Shown: piece by piece, positions 9,198 to 17,904 of the stretch
How positions within the stretch are numbered: the first letter of the stretch is position 1
How the letters are laid out: every line of letters starts with the position of its first letter
DNA from: an uncultured Bacteroides sp.
GTDB lineage: Bacteria; Bacteroidota; Bacteroidia; Bacteroidales; Bacteroidaceae
Direction of reading: 5' to 3'
Length of the DNA stretch: 64,000 nucleotides
Assembly (NCBI GenBank): GCA_900555635.1
Contig: USLU01000011.1
Span: 1 to 64,000, forward strand
Notes under the pieces: generated by a model
Told to the model about the DNA's origin: nothing
The model's input: only the letters and a program-made list of their open reading frames with translations
Database searches by the model: none
Position numbers and translations under genes: made by a program

Positions 9198-9740
9198 ATG
9201 ATAGAAGATATTCTTGAGTATAACAAACAGTTCGTAGCGAATAAGGGATATGAGAAATACATTGCGAATAAGTATCCCAGTAAAAAGATAGCCATCCTTT
9301 CTTGTATGGACACTCGTTTGACGGAGTTATTACCGGCAGCATTGGGGCTTAAGAATGGTGATGCGCAGATTATTAAGAATGCGGGTGCTGTTATTTCGCA
9401 TCCTTTTGGTAGTGTAATCCGTAGCTTGACAGTGGCTATCTACGAATTGGGAGTGACAGATATTATGGTAATTGCCCATTCCGATTGTGGGGCATGTCAT
9501 CTTAATAGTGACGAAATGATAGGGCACATGAAGGCTCGAGGGGTCAAACAAGAGACAATTGATATGATTCGTTTCTGTGGGGTTGATTTTAATTCCTGGC
9601 TATATGGCTTTGAAGATACAGAGAATTCTGTAAGAGGAACAGTGGCAGCTATCATTAATCACCCGCTTATTCCTGCGGATATTCGTGTGCATGGTTTTGT
9701 TATAGACTCGGTAACAGGTGCTCTGACTCCGGTAGAATAG
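9198..9740 (+). CDS. Beta-class carbonic anhydrase
   Basis: Zinc enzyme interconverting CO2 and bicarbonate, 180 residues. Zinc ligands and the catalytic dyad are visible: C36-x-D38-x-R40 in CMDTR, and H94 and C97 in AHSDCGAC. I chose the ATG at 9198, which follows GAAGCC, over a TTG at 9165, because the family starts close to this point. It stands alone between radA (divergent) and the fucose regulon and ends before a strong hairpin. Confidence 0.93.
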   Translation: MIEDILEYNKQFVANKGYEKYIANKYPSKKIAILSCMDTRLTELLPAALGLKNGDAQIIKNAGAVISHPFGSVIRSLTVAIYELGVTDIMVIAHSDCGACHLNSDEMIGHMKARGVKQETIDMIRFCGVDFNSWLYGFEDTENSVRGTVAAIINHPLIPADIRVHGFVIDSVTGALTPVE

Positions 9741-9793
9741 AGAATTATTATTTACATTAAATTGGTTATCCAACCAGTGTTATATCTTTAGGG

Positions 9794-9860
9794 TATCTCA
9801 GTCGTATACTTAGGGTACCTGAGTATACGACTGAGGTACCCTAAGTATACGACTGAGATA
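9794..9860. terminator. 67-bp perfect palindrome after carbonic anhydrase
   Basis: Perfect inverted repeat: 27-base arms (9794-9820 and 9834-9860) around a 13-base loop. The loop carries another copy of the arm sequence AGTATACGACTG, so the motif occurs three times. No U-run follows, so it may be a transcript-stabilising hairpin or repeat element rather than a classical terminator. The rest of the 9741-10083 gap is AT-rich and holds the fucR upstream region. Confidence 0.7.
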
Positions 9861-10034
9861 GGCTTTATCTATGATGTTAATAATCAGAATGTTATGTTTT
9901 GTAACTTTCTTGGTTAAAAATTGGGACAAATCACCAATTGGTTAGCATCGCTTTTCTGTTATATAAGTTCTGTTTTAAAACATATTCTATAAATTGCAAG
10001 TAATGAGCAAATTGTTTTTCTTTGCAGCAGGATA

Positions 10035-10048
10035 GTTCAGCACAGTTG
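10035..10048 (+). promoter_or_regulatory. Candidate FucR operator upstream of fucR
   Basis: GTTCAGCACAGTTG lies 36 bases before the fucR start. The same 14-mer with one difference (C to T) lies upstream of fucI at 11092-11105. The shared placement suggests an autoregulated site. Confidence 0.5.
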
Positions 10049-10083
10049 CGCTTCCTATTCAAGAACAATTAGATCCATTTGCT

Positions 10084-11064
10084 ATGAAGGTTATTTTTGG
10101 GCAGCAGACTACTAAAGTCAAGCAGTTGGCAGACTTGATAGGTCATGATATCTCAATGGGAAAATATAAGGTAGAGGATGCTTTGCCTTCTATTAATCAG
10201 TTGAGCCAAGACTATAAGGTGTCCAGAGATACGGTGTTCAAGGCTTTTATTGATTTAAAAGAGCGTGGACTCATTGATTCCACACCGGGTAAAGGTTATT
10301 ATGTAGTGAACAGGCAGAAGAATATACTGCTGCTGCTTGATGAATATTCTCCTTTTAAAGATATACTTTATAATAGCTTCGTTAAGCGTCTTTCTTCACA
10401 ATATAAGGTCGATTTATGGTTTCATCAGTACAATGAATCGATGTTTAATGCTATCCTTAGGGAGTCTATAGGGAGATATAACAAATACATTGTAATGAAC
10501 TTCGACAATGAGAAGTTTTCTCCTTATTTATATAAGGTGGATGCTTCCCGTTTGCTATTATTGGATTTCGGTCAGTTCGACAAAAAAGAATGTTCGTATA
10601 TCTGCCAGGACTTTGGCGAGTCTTTTTATCAGGCAATGTCTCAGTTGACCGACCGGTTGCGACGATATCGTAAATTAGTGCTGTTCTTCACAAAAGAGAG
10701 CAAACATCCCAAAGAAACATGTGAATTCTTTAAGAAGTACTGCATAGACCATAAGCAGGATTTCGATGTGATAGAGAATATGGACAACTTGGTAGTGCAT
10801 CCCGGTGAAGTTTATATTGCGATTCGTCAGGTAGACGTGGTAGAGCTTGTGAAGAAGAGCCGTGCGGCCGGACTTACTTGCGGAACAGATATTGGCTTGA
10901 TAGCCTACAATGATACACCGGCTTACGAAGTGATTGATAAAGGAGTTACTGCACTGAGTGTAGACTGGAAAAAGATGGGAACAATGATGGCGGATTTTAT
11001 CCTTACCGGTAAACCCATTCAGACTTATTTACCTACAGAAGTGCATTTAAGAGGGTCTTTATGA
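10084..11064 (+). CDS. fucR: GntR-type fucose regulator
   Basis: Transcriptional regulator of the adjacent fucose genes, 326 residues. The N-terminal winged helix (about 1-78) reads IGHDISMGKYKVEDALPSIN...VSRDTVFKAFIDLKERGLI and GKGYYVV, the GntR pattern. The rest is a periplasmic-binding-protein/LacI-like effector domain ending in GLIAYNDTPAYEVIDKGVTALSVDW. The position directly before fucI matches the fucR-fucI-fucA-fucK-fucP arrangement known in Bacteroides, where FucR is a repressor that senses fucose. A shared 14-base motif before fucR and fucI is the candidate operator. Confidence 0.9.
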   Translation: MKVIFGQQTTKVKQLADLIGHDISMGKYKVEDALPSINQLSQDYKVSRDTVFKAFIDLKERGLIDSTPGKGYYVVNRQKNILLLLDEYSPFKDILYNSFVKRLSSQYKVDLWFHQYNESMFNAILRESIGRYNKYIVMNFDNEKFSPYLYKVDASRLLLLDFGQFDKKECSYICQDFGESFYQAMSQLTDRLRRYRKLVLFFTKESKHPKETCEFFKKYCIDHKQDFDVIENMDNLVVHPGEVYIAIRQVDVVELVKKSRAAGLTCGTDIGLIAYNDTPAYEVIDKGVTALSVDWKKMGTMMADFILTGKPIQTYLPTEVHLRGSL

Positions 11065-11091
11065 CCTTTTTTATAGTCATATATCAGCATG

Positions 11092-11105
11092 GTTCAGCAT
11101 AGTTG
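11092..11105 (+). promoter_or_regulatory. Candidate FucR operator upstream of fucI
   Basis: GTTCAGCATAGTTG, nearly identical to the site before fucR. With its flank it forms TTCA-N7-TGAA, a short dyad of the kind bound by GntR dimers. It lies 28 bases before the fucI start. Confidence 0.55.
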
Positions 11106-11133
11106 AATGTTTTATAAACTCAAAATAAATAAT

Positions 11134-12906
11134 ATGAAAAAGTATCCGAAAATCGGGATTCGTCCCACTATCGATGGTCGCCAGGGTGGCGTTCGTGAAA
11201 GCCTTGAAGAAAAAACCATGAGTCTGGCTAAAGCAGTAGCCGAGTTGATTTCCACTAATCTGAAGAATGGAGACGGCAGTCCGGTGGAATGCGTGATTGC
11301 CGATGGTACTATCGGTCGTGTAGCCGAGAGTGCAGCTTGTGTCGAGAAGTTTGAACGCGAAGGAGTAGGAGCTACCATTACGGTGACTTCTTGCTGGTGT
11401 TATGGTGCCGAAACAATGGATATGAACCCTTATTATCCAAAAGCCGTTTGGGGATTCAACGGAACCGAGCGTCCGGGAGCAGTATATCTGGCTGCCGTAT
11501 TGGCGGGACATGCCCAGAAGGGTTTGCCTGCATTTGGCATCTATGGACGTGATGTACAGGATCTGAATGATAATTCTATTCCCGAAGATGTTGCCGAGAA
11601 GCTTTTGCGTTTTGCACGTGCCGCTCAGGCTGTGGCTACTATGCGTGGTAAGTCTTATTTGTCAATGGGTAGTGTCTCCATGGGTATTGCCGGTTCTATT
11701 GTTAATCCCGATTTCTTCCAGGAATATTTAGGTATCCGTTGTGAATCTGTGGATTTGACTGAGATAATCCGTCGCATGACCGAAGGTATTTATGATAAAG
11801 AAGAGTTTGCCAAAGCTATGGCATGGACCGAAAAGTATTGTAAGAAGAACGAAGGCAAAGACTTCAACCCTGCTGCTAAAGCAAAGACCCGTGCTCAGAA
11901 AGACGAAGATTGGGAGTTTATCGTAAAAATGACCATCATCATGCGTGATCTCATGCAAGGTAATCCTAAATTGAAAGAAATGGGATTCAAGGAAGAAGCA
12001 CTTGGACATAACGCCATTGCTGCCGGCTTCCAGGGACAACGTCAGTGGACCGATTTCTATCCGAATGGTGACTACTCCGAAGCGCTGTTGAATACTTCAT
12101 TCGACTGGAACGGCATTCGTGAAGCATACGTCGTAGCTACTGAGAATGATGCTTGCAACGGTGTAGCCATGTTATTCGGTCATCTGTTGACTAACCGTGC
12201 ACAAATATTCTCGGATGTACGTACTTACTGGAGCCCCGAAGCTGTGAAGCGTGTGACAGGTAAAGAACTTACCGGTCTGGCAGCAAACGGAATTATCCAT
12301 CTGATAAATTCCGGTGCTACCACTCTGGATGGTACCGGCCAGCAAACCGATGCTCAGGGAGAACCTGCTATGAAACCTCATTGGGAGATATCCGAAGCCG
12401 AAGTGGAGAAGTGCCTTGAAGCTACTACCTGGTATCCTGCCAATCGTGATTACTTCCGTGGCGGTGGTTTCTCTTCCAACTTTCTGTCAAAAGGTGGTAT
12501 GCCTGTTACGATGAGCCGTTTGAATCTGGTAAAAGGCCTTGGCCCTGTACTCCAGATAGCCGAAGGATGGACTGTGGAGATAGACCCCGAAATTCACAAA
12601 CTGCTTGATGAACGTACAGACCGCACTTGGCCTACTACTTGGTTTGTACCCCGCCTTTGCGATAAACCTGCATTCGAAGATGTATATTCTGTGATGAACA
12701 ACTGGGGAGCCAATCATGGCGCTATCAGTTACGGCCATATCGGTCAGGACTTGATTACATTAGCTTCTATACTCCGTATTCCGGTTTGTATGCACAATGT
12801 AGACGAGAAGAAGATTTTCCGCCCTGCTGCATGGAATGCATTTGGTATGGATAAGGAGGGAGCTGATTATCGTGCTTGTAATACTTATGGACCTATTTAT
12901 AAATAA
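11134..12906 (+). CDS. fucI: L-fucose isomerase
   Basis: Converts L-fucose to L-fuculose, the first step of fucose use. The product is 590 residues, almost exactly the length of the Escherichia coli enzyme. The start MKKYPKIGIRPTIDGRQGGVRES matches the family and follows an upstream in-frame extension that I discard. Likely Mn2+ ligands are the Glu in VVATENDACNG, the Asp in FSDVRTYW and the His in ISYGHIGQDL. It is the first enzyme gene after fucR, with fucA 16 bases downstream. Confidence 0.96.
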   Translation: MKKYPKIGIRPTIDGRQGGVRESLEEKTMSLAKAVAELISTNLKNGDGSPVECVIADGTIGRVAESAACVEKFEREGVGATITVTSCWCYGAETMDMNPYYPKAVWGFNGTERPGAVYLAAVLAGHAQKGLPAFGIYGRDVQDLNDNSIPEDVAEKLLRFARAAQAVATMRGKSYLSMGSVSMGIAGSIVNPDFFQEYLGIRCESVDLTEIIRRMTEGIYDKEEFAKAMAWTEKYCKKNEGKDFNPAAKAKTRAQKDEDWEFIVKMTIIMRDLMQGNPKLKEMGFKEEALGHNAIAAGFQGQRQWTDFYPNGDYSEALLNTSFDWNGIREAYVVATENDACNGVAMLFGHLLTNRAQIFSDVRTYWSPEAVKRVTGKELTGLAANGIIHLINSGATTLDGTGQQTDAQGEPAMKPHWEISEAEVEKCLEATTWYPANRDYFRGGGFSSNFLSKGGMPVTMSRLNLVKGLGPVLQIAEGWTVEIDPEIHKLLDERTDRTWPTTWFVPRLCDKPAFEDVYSVMNNWGANHGAISYGHIGQDLITLASILRIPVCMHNVDEKKIFRPAAWNAFGMDKEGADYRACNTYGPIYK

Positions 12907-12922
12907 TTGGAGAGTGAATAAT

Positions 12923-13561
12923 ATGGTAACAAATGAACAGATAGAACAATTTGTAGCCCAAGCCCATCGGGTAGGTGATGCAGGGCTTACGGTTTGTAGT
13001 AGTGGAAATCTTTCTTGGCGTATAGGAGAAGAGGTCTTGCTTTCGGGGACAGGCTCTTGGGTGCCTTCTCTTACAAAAGAGAAAGTGGCTGTCTGCCGGC
13101 TTGCTACGGGAGAAGTTCTTAACGGTGTAAAACCATCTATGGAAAGCGGATTTCACTTAGGTGTACTTCGTGAACGTCCTGATGTGAATGTGGTGCTTCA
13201 TTTTCAATCTCCGTACGCAACAGCAGTAGCCTGTATGAAGAATTGTCCGGTGAATTTCAATGTAACCGCAGAGGTGCCCTGCCATGTAGGCCGTGAGATA
13301 CCGGTGATACCATATCTTCGCCCCGGCTCTAAGGAGTTGGCACAGGCAGTGGTCGAAGCGATGAAGAATCATAATTCTATCTTGCTGCGAAAGCATGGAC
13401 AAGTGGTTTGCGGTAAGGATTTTGATCAGGCTTTCGAGCGCGCCATGTTCTTTGAAATGGCATGCCGCATCATAATACAGTCCGGTGGTGACTACACAGT
13501 ATTGACTCCGGAAGAGATTGATGATCTTGATACATATATCTTAGGTAAAAAGACTAAATAA
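12923..13561 (+). CDS. fucA: L-fuculose-1-phosphate aldolase (class II)
   Basis: Zinc aldolase that splits L-fuculose 1-phosphate into dihydroxyacetone phosphate and L-lactaldehyde, 212 residues. The start MVTNEQIEQF at 12923 was chosen because SSGNLSWRI falls at the usual position. The catalytic Glu lies in SMESGFHLGVL. The zinc motif, usually HxH, reads LHFQSPYATA, so the second histidine is glutamine; the distal histidine (RKHGQVVCG) is kept. The stop overlaps the fucK start (TAATG). Operon context makes the fuculose role convincing, although related class II aldolases act on other sugar phosphates. Confidence 0.87.
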   Translation: MVTNEQIEQFVAQAHRVGDAGLTVCSSGNLSWRIGEEVLLSGTGSWVPSLTKEKVAVCRLATGEVLNGVKPSMESGFHLGVLRERPDVNVVLHFQSPYATAVACMKNCPVNFNVTAEVPCHVGREIPVIPYLRPGSKELAQAVVEAMKNHNSILLRKHGQVVCGKDFDQAFERAMFFEMACRIIIQSGGDYTVLTPEEIDDLDTYILGKKTK

Positions 13562-14943
13562 TGAACACTTATTTAGCAGTGGACTTTGGAGGTGGAAGCG
13601 GTCGGGTAATGGCCGGTTCCATCGACCAAGGTGTGCTTAAACTCGAAGAAGTATATCGTTTCCCTAACCGGCAAGTGCGTATGGGAAATCATATATACTG
13701 GGATTTTCTTTCTTTGTTCGAAGAAATGAAGAACGGGCTTCGTCAGGCTGTTCTCAAAGGATATTCTATCAAGAGTATCGGCATTGATACTTGGGGAGTG
13801 GACTTCGGTTTTATTGATAAAGCCGGTAATCTGCTTGGAAACCCAGTCTGTTATCGTGATTCACGTACCGACGGTTTGCCAGAGGAACTTTTTGATGAGA
13901 CAGAGCTGCCGGCGCATTATGCACAGGCGGGTATTCAGATGATGTCTATCAATACACTTTTCCAGCTTTATAGCATGAAGAAAGTTGATGATGCCCAACT
14001 AAAGCTTGCCGATAGGCTTTTGTTTATGCCCGATTTGTTTAGTTACTATCTTACGGGTGTAGCCAATAATGAGTATTGCATTGCTTCTACATCAGAATTG
14101 CTCGATGCCCGTACACGTACATGGAATCATGCTCTAATCGAAAAGATAGGTTTGCCCCGACACTTGTTTGGTGAAATAGTGATGCCGGGCACTGTGCGCG
14201 GAAAGCTGAAACCGGAGATATGCGAAGAAATAGGTTTGCCGGAGGAAGTGGAAGTAATAGCGGTAGGCTCGCACGATACGTCGAGTGCTGTTTATGCAGT
14301 TCCGGTTACTAAGTGCAACTGTAGTGCTTTCCTTAGTTCGGGTACCTGGTCGTTGCTGGGTGTGGAAGTACCGCAACCCATCTTGACAGAGGATGCACGC
14401 AATGCCGGTTTCACCAATGAAGGTGGAGTGGGAGGCAAAATCCGTTTTCTGCAAAATATAACAGGACTTTGGATGTTACAATGCCTTATCAGCCAGTGGA
14501 AAGAGCGAGGCGAAGAGACTGATTATGAATATCTGATTACTTCCGCAGAAGCTGCTGATATCTCCTCCGTGATCGATGTTGATGATAAATCTTTCCAGAA
14601 TCCTATGGATATGGAAACTGCCATTGCAGATTATTGTCGGGAATATGGCCTGCAAGTGCCCGATTCGCAGGGAGAATATGTGCGGTGTGTTTTACAATCG
14701 CTGGCACAACGCTACAAACGCGGGATTGAGCAACTGAACAGTCTGATTCCTCATCCGGTAGAACAATTGCACATAGTAGGAGGAGGTTGTCGTAACCGTT
14801 TGCTTAATCGCCTCACGGCCGAAGCATTGGGAATTCCGGTCTATGCAGGACCGGTGGAGGCAACCGCCATCGGCAATATCCTAGTGCAAGCATTGACCAA
14901 AGGCGATATAAAAAGCCGGGACGAAATCAAAGAAATCACTTAA
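13561..14943 (+). CDS. fucK: L-fuculokinase (FGGY family)
   Basis: Phosphorylates L-fuculose for the FucA aldolase, 460 residues. It belongs to the FGGY sugar-kinase fold: N-terminal LAVDFGGGSGRVMAG phosphate loop, substrate region IDTWGVDFGFID and GNPVCYRDSRTDG, and the C-terminal ATP motif HIVGGGCRNRLLNRLTAEALG. By sequence it resembles rhamnulokinases, so annotation pipelines may call it RhaB; its place between fucA and fucP supports fuculose. It overlaps fucA by one base. Confidence 0.88.
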   Translation: MNTYLAVDFGGGSGRVMAGSIDQGVLKLEEVYRFPNRQVRMGNHIYWDFLSLFEEMKNGLRQAVLKGYSIKSIGIDTWGVDFGFIDKAGNLLGNPVCYRDSRTDGLPEELFDETELPAHYAQAGIQMMSINTLFQLYSMKKVDDAQLKLADRLLFMPDLFSYYLTGVANNEYCIASTSELLDARTRTWNHALIEKIGLPRHLFGEIVMPGTVRGKLKPEICEEIGLPEEVEVIAVGSHDTSSAVYAVPVTKCNCSAFLSSGTWSLLGVEVPQPILTEDARNAGFTNEGGVGGKIRFLQNITGLWMLQCLISQWKERGEETDYEYLITSAEAADISSVIDVDDKSFQNPMDMETAIADYCREYGLQVPDSQGEYVRCVLQSLAQRYKRGIEQLNSLIPHPVEQLHIVGGGCRNRLLNRLTAEALGIPVYAGPVEATAIGNILVQALTKGDIKSRDEIKEIT

Positions 14944-14960
14944 AAGAATCTACTACCATT

Positions 14961-16280
14961 ATGAATAACACAAAAAAAACTTCGATTCTTAGCAAAGACG
15001 GTGTGAGTTATCTGATACCTTTTATTATGATCACCAGTTGCTTTGCTTTATGGGGCTTTGCCAACGATATAACCAATCCCATGGTGAAAGCTTTTTCCAA
15101 GATATTCCGCATGAGCGTAACTGATGGCGCTTTGGTACAAGTGGCTTTCTACGGTGGCTACTTTGCGATGGCTTTTCCGGCTGCGATGTTTATCCGTCGG
15201 TTTTCCTATAAGGCAGGTGTGTTGTTGGGATTAGGACTGTATGCGGTTGGTGCATTTCTGTTTTTTCCGGCTATGCTGTCAGGTAGCTATTATCCTTTCT
15301 TGATTGCCTACTTTATATTGACATGCGGATTGTCTTTTCTTGAGACCAGTAGTAACCCGTACATACTTTCAATGGGAACTGAAGAGACTGCTACCCGTCG
15401 TTTGAACTTGGCGCAGTCTTTTAATCCGATGGGGTCATTGTTGGGTATGTATGTGGCAATGAACTTTATTCAGAACCGCCTGAATCCGATGGATACTGTA
15501 GAACGCAGTCAACTCTCTATCAGTGAATTTGAAGCGGTTCGCGACTCAGACTTGAGCGTGCTGATTACTCCTTATCTTATTATAGGTGCTGTGGTCTTGC
15601 TGATGCTTTTATTAGTCCGCTTGGTGAAGATGCCCAAGAATGCCGACCAGTCGCATGACATCAATTTCTTGCCGACGTTGAAACGCATAGCCCATATTCC
15701 TCATTATCGTGAAGGGGTTATTACTCAGTTCTTCTACGTAGGTGCGCAGATTATGTGTTGGACGTTTATCATTCAATACGGTACTCATCTGTTTATGGCT
15801 GGTGGAATGGAAGAGAAAGCGGCAGAAGTCTTGTCGCAAGAATATAATATTATAGCAATGGTTATTTTCTGTATCAGCCGTTTTGTATGTACTTTCATTT
15901 TACGCTATCTCAGTCCGGGCTTTTTGCTGAAGATACTGGCAGTTGCCGCCTGTGCATTTACAGTAGGAGTTATATTTTTGCAAAATATCTTAGGAATGTA
16001 TTGCCTGGTTGGAATATCGGCATGTATGTCTTTAATGTTCCCCACAATTTATGGAATAGCATTACGGGGACTGGGAGATGACGCCAAGTTTGGGGCTGCC
16101 GGTCTGATTATGGCTATCCTGGGTGGCTCTGTATTGCCACCGCTTCAGGCAAGTATTATCGACCAAGGTACTTTATTGGGTATGCCGGCAGTAAATCTTT
16201 CATTTATATTGCCTCTTATCTGCTTTATTGTGATTATAGTATATGGGCATCGCTCGTATGTACGAGAGAGAAAAGTTTAA
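14961..16280 (+). CDS. fucP: L-fucose:H+ symporter (MFS)
   Basis: Inner-membrane importer of L-fucose, 439 residues, with about 12 hydrophobic segments. The N-terminus ITSCFALWGFANDITNPMVKAFSKIF and the LSFLETSSNPYI segment are typical of the FucP/glucose-galactose porter family. It ends the fucose regulon, 17 bases after fucK, and is followed by a 118-base repeat element. A sugar other than fucose is possible within the family, but the operon makes fucose likely. Confidence 0.92.
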   Translation: MNNTKKTSILSKDGVSYLIPFIMITSCFALWGFANDITNPMVKAFSKIFRMSVTDGALVQVAFYGGYFAMAFPAAMFIRRFSYKAGVLLGLGLYAVGAFLFFPAMLSGSYYPFLIAYFILTCGLSFLETSSNPYILSMGTEETATRRLNLAQSFNPMGSLLGMYVAMNFIQNRLNPMDTVERSQLSISEFEAVRDSDLSVLITPYLIIGAVVLLMLLLVRLVKMPKNADQSHDINFLPTLKRIAHIPHYREGVITQFFYVGAQIMCWTFIIQYGTHLFMAGGMEEKAAEVLSQEYNIIAMVIFCISRFVCTFILRYLSPGFLLKILAVAACAFTVGVIFLQNILGMYCLVGISACMSLMFPTIYGIALRGLGDDAKFGAAGLIMAILGGSVLPPLQASIIDQGTLLGMPAVNLSFILPLICFIVIIVYGHRSYVRERKV

Positions 16281-16290
16281 CAGTCCCACT

Positions 16291-16408
16291 GTGTCAAAAG
16301 TACTTTTCACCACAGATTACACAGATTATCGCAGATTATATATGCTGATAATCAATTATCTAATTTCAATTTGTGTTAATCTGTGTAATCTGTGGTGAGT
16401 TATGACAC
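16291..16408. repeat. 118-bp palindromic MITE-like element, copy 1
   Basis: The element starts GTGTCA and ends TGACAC (terminal inverted repeats) and contains inverted arms CACCACAGATTACACAGATT. It is the reverse complement of the element at 23077-23194 with only 8 differences in 118 positions by my alignment. It fills the gap between the convergent fucP and ansA genes. Confidence 0.85.
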
Positions 16409-16419
16409 ATCGTGAGGCT

Positions 16420-17457
16420 TTATACTGTTATTTCCCCTGCCAAAGGCTGCCCCATCAATTCTCTTACTTTTGCGGTAGGGAAGTCGTGTCCCAAAAGGAA
16501 CATCAATTTTGTAACCGCAGATTCTGTAGTACTATCATATCCGCAGACAACTCCGGCTTGTATTAATTGATAGCCTGTTTCGTAGCGTTCCATCTCCACA
16601 GTACCGGCGCTACATTGAGTCACATTGACTATGACAATACCTCTTTTGCTGGCATCGAGCAGCAGACGGAGGAACCACTCTTTGCGAGGAGCATTACCCG
16701 AACCGTAGGTTTCGAGTACTACTGCTTTCAAGTCTTTGGTAGCAAGTATAGCTGCTACGATATTCTCTTGAATGCCGGGGAATAATTTCAGTACGGCGAT
16801 ATTGGTATCGAGTAGGTAATGCGGAGTCAGTTTTTGCTGATCGTTATGCGCATGAATCTGCACATTATTATATTTAATATGTATACCTGCTGAGGCAAGC
16901 ACCGGGTAATTGAAAGAACGGAAGGCATTAAAGTTTTCCGCGTTAATCTTGGTGGTGCGATTACCTCGCATCAGGTGGTTTTCGAAAAAGATACAAACTT
17001 CGGGGACGATAGGCTGTCCGTTGGCATGGCAGGCAGTGGCAATCTCGATGCTGGTTAGCAGATTCTCTTTACCATCCGTACGCAATACACCGATGGGAAG
17101 CTGTGAGCCGGTAAGAATAACAGGCTTACTCAGCCCTTCGAGCATAAAGCTAAGGGCAGATGCGGTATAAGCCATTGTATCTGTGCCATGCAGAATGACG
17201 AAGCCGGTATATTGGTCGTAATTGTCACTGATAATGTGTACGAGTTTGCGCCATGCATCCGGGTCCATGTCCGAAGAATCCATTGGAGGATCAAACTGAT
17301 ACGTATCTATACGGAAAGTATACCTCTGAAGTTCGGGCACATGTTTTTGTAGTTGCTCGAAGTTGAAGTTTTCTAAGGCACCGGTTTCTGCATTCTCTAT
17401 CATTCCGATAGTTCCACCGGTGTATATTAACAAAACGGAAGTGTTTTCTGGGTTCAT
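16420..17457 (-). CDS. ansA: Type I L-asparaginase
   Basis: Hydrolyses asparagine to aspartate and ammonia; 345 residues with no signal peptide, which fits the cytoplasmic type I enzyme. The nucleophile Thr is in IYTGGTIGM and the second catalytic block is VILHGTDTMAYTASALSFML. The start MNPENTSVL (ATG at 17457) is chosen over an upstream in-frame extension. It points towards fucP and shares the 118-base repeat at its 3' end. Aspartate feeds the threonine genes encoded divergently, but no co-regulation is visible. Confidence 0.93.
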   Translation of the reverse strand: MNPENTSVLLIYTGGTIGMIENAETGALENFNFEQLQKHVPELQRYTFRIDTYQFDPPMDSSDMDPDAWRKLVHIISDNYDQYTGFVILHGTDTMAYTASALSFMLEGLSKPVILTGSQLPIGVLRTDGKENLLTSIEIATACHANGQPIVPEVCIFFENHLMRGNRTTKINAENFNAFRSFNYPVLASAGIHIKYNNVQIHAHNDQQKLTPHYLLDTNIAVLKLFPGIQENIVAAILATKDLKAVVLETYGSGNAPRKEWFLRLLLDASKRGIVIVNVTQCSAGTVEMERYETGYQLIQAGVVCGYDSTTESAVTKLMFLLGHDFPTAKVRELMGQPLAGEITV

Positions 17458-17484
17458 GTGCGGTTTCCTTTCAAAATTCCAACG

Positions 17485-17492
17485 CAAATATA
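17485..17492 (-). promoter_or_regulatory. Candidate -7 element for ansA
   Basis: Minus strand reads TATATTTG, matching TAnnTTTG, 27 bases before the ansA ATG. The nearest TTTG upstream is 23 bases away, slightly longer than the usual 19-21. Confidence 0.4.
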
Positions 17493-17674
17493 GTGATATA
17501 TCTTGAAAATAATATCAAATTGTCATAAAAGAACAGTTGTATTTGCTCTAAAGTAGTACTTTCACTGTGAAAATGTTAGTTGTGGAATGCACATATTTCT
17601 TCCCTTTTTAGTAGCTTTCTATATTTTTATCGCAAAAAAGTCGTAAAAAGTGATAGATTGAATGTTTTTATTCT

Positions 17675-17682
17675 TACTTTTG
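17675..17682 (+). promoter_or_regulatory. Candidate -7 element for the threonine operon leader
   Basis: TACTTTTG fits the Bacteroides -7 consensus. It would place the transcript start near 17689, about 27 bases before the candidate leader peptide and some 215 bases before thrA. No clear -33 TTTG is seen. Confidence 0.5.
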
Positions 17683-17715
17683 CAACACTTATCAGAAAGG
17701 ATAGAAATAGAGACA

Positions 17716-17775
17716 ATGAACAAGTACTATCAACATACAGTCACATCGATGTGTACCATGACCCTTAGGGGTTAA
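17716..17775 (+). CDS. Candidate threonine-operon leader peptide (19 aa)
   Basis: A 19-codon frame, MNKYYQHTVTSMCTMTLRG, followed by TAA. Its second half is enriched for threonine (4) and methionine (3), both end products of the aspartokinase/homoserine dehydrogenase encoded 130 bases downstream. It follows a purine-rich AGAAAGGATAGAAATAGAGAC stretch about 4 bases before the ATG. Downstream are a short CCTTA/TAAGG stem at its end, a T7 run at 17820-17827, and a CAAACC/GGTTTG stem near 17847-17863. This is the layout of transcription attenuation, but I cannot define a full terminator/antiterminator pair by eye. Confidence 0.55.
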   Translation: MNKYYQHTVTSMCTMTLRG

Positions 17776-17904
17776 GGATAGTATTTTGTGTTTCTACGTG
17801 TTACACCATTTTCAAACAGTTTTTTTATTTATTTCAAGTCAATACAAACCAGTTGGGTTTGTTTCCGACACATTGTATCAACCATCTCAATAATATAAAG
17901 AGAA
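17776..17904 (+). promoter_or_regulatory. Putative attenuator region before thrA
   Basis: This 129-base stretch between the leader stop and thrA carries GTGTTTCTACGTGTTACACC, a T-run at 17820 and a small hairpin (CAAACC, loop AGTTG, GGTTTG). It resembles an attenuator but the pairing is not certain. Confidence 0.35.

Noticed and set aside
13561..14943. Calling the kinase rhamnulokinase
   Set aside because: Sequence is RhaB-like, but no rhamnose genes are present and the gene lies between fucA and fucP.
17580..17768. 62-codon frame upstream of thrA
   Set aside because: It crosses the promoter element and is in a different frame from the Thr/Met-rich leader peptide, which is better placed.
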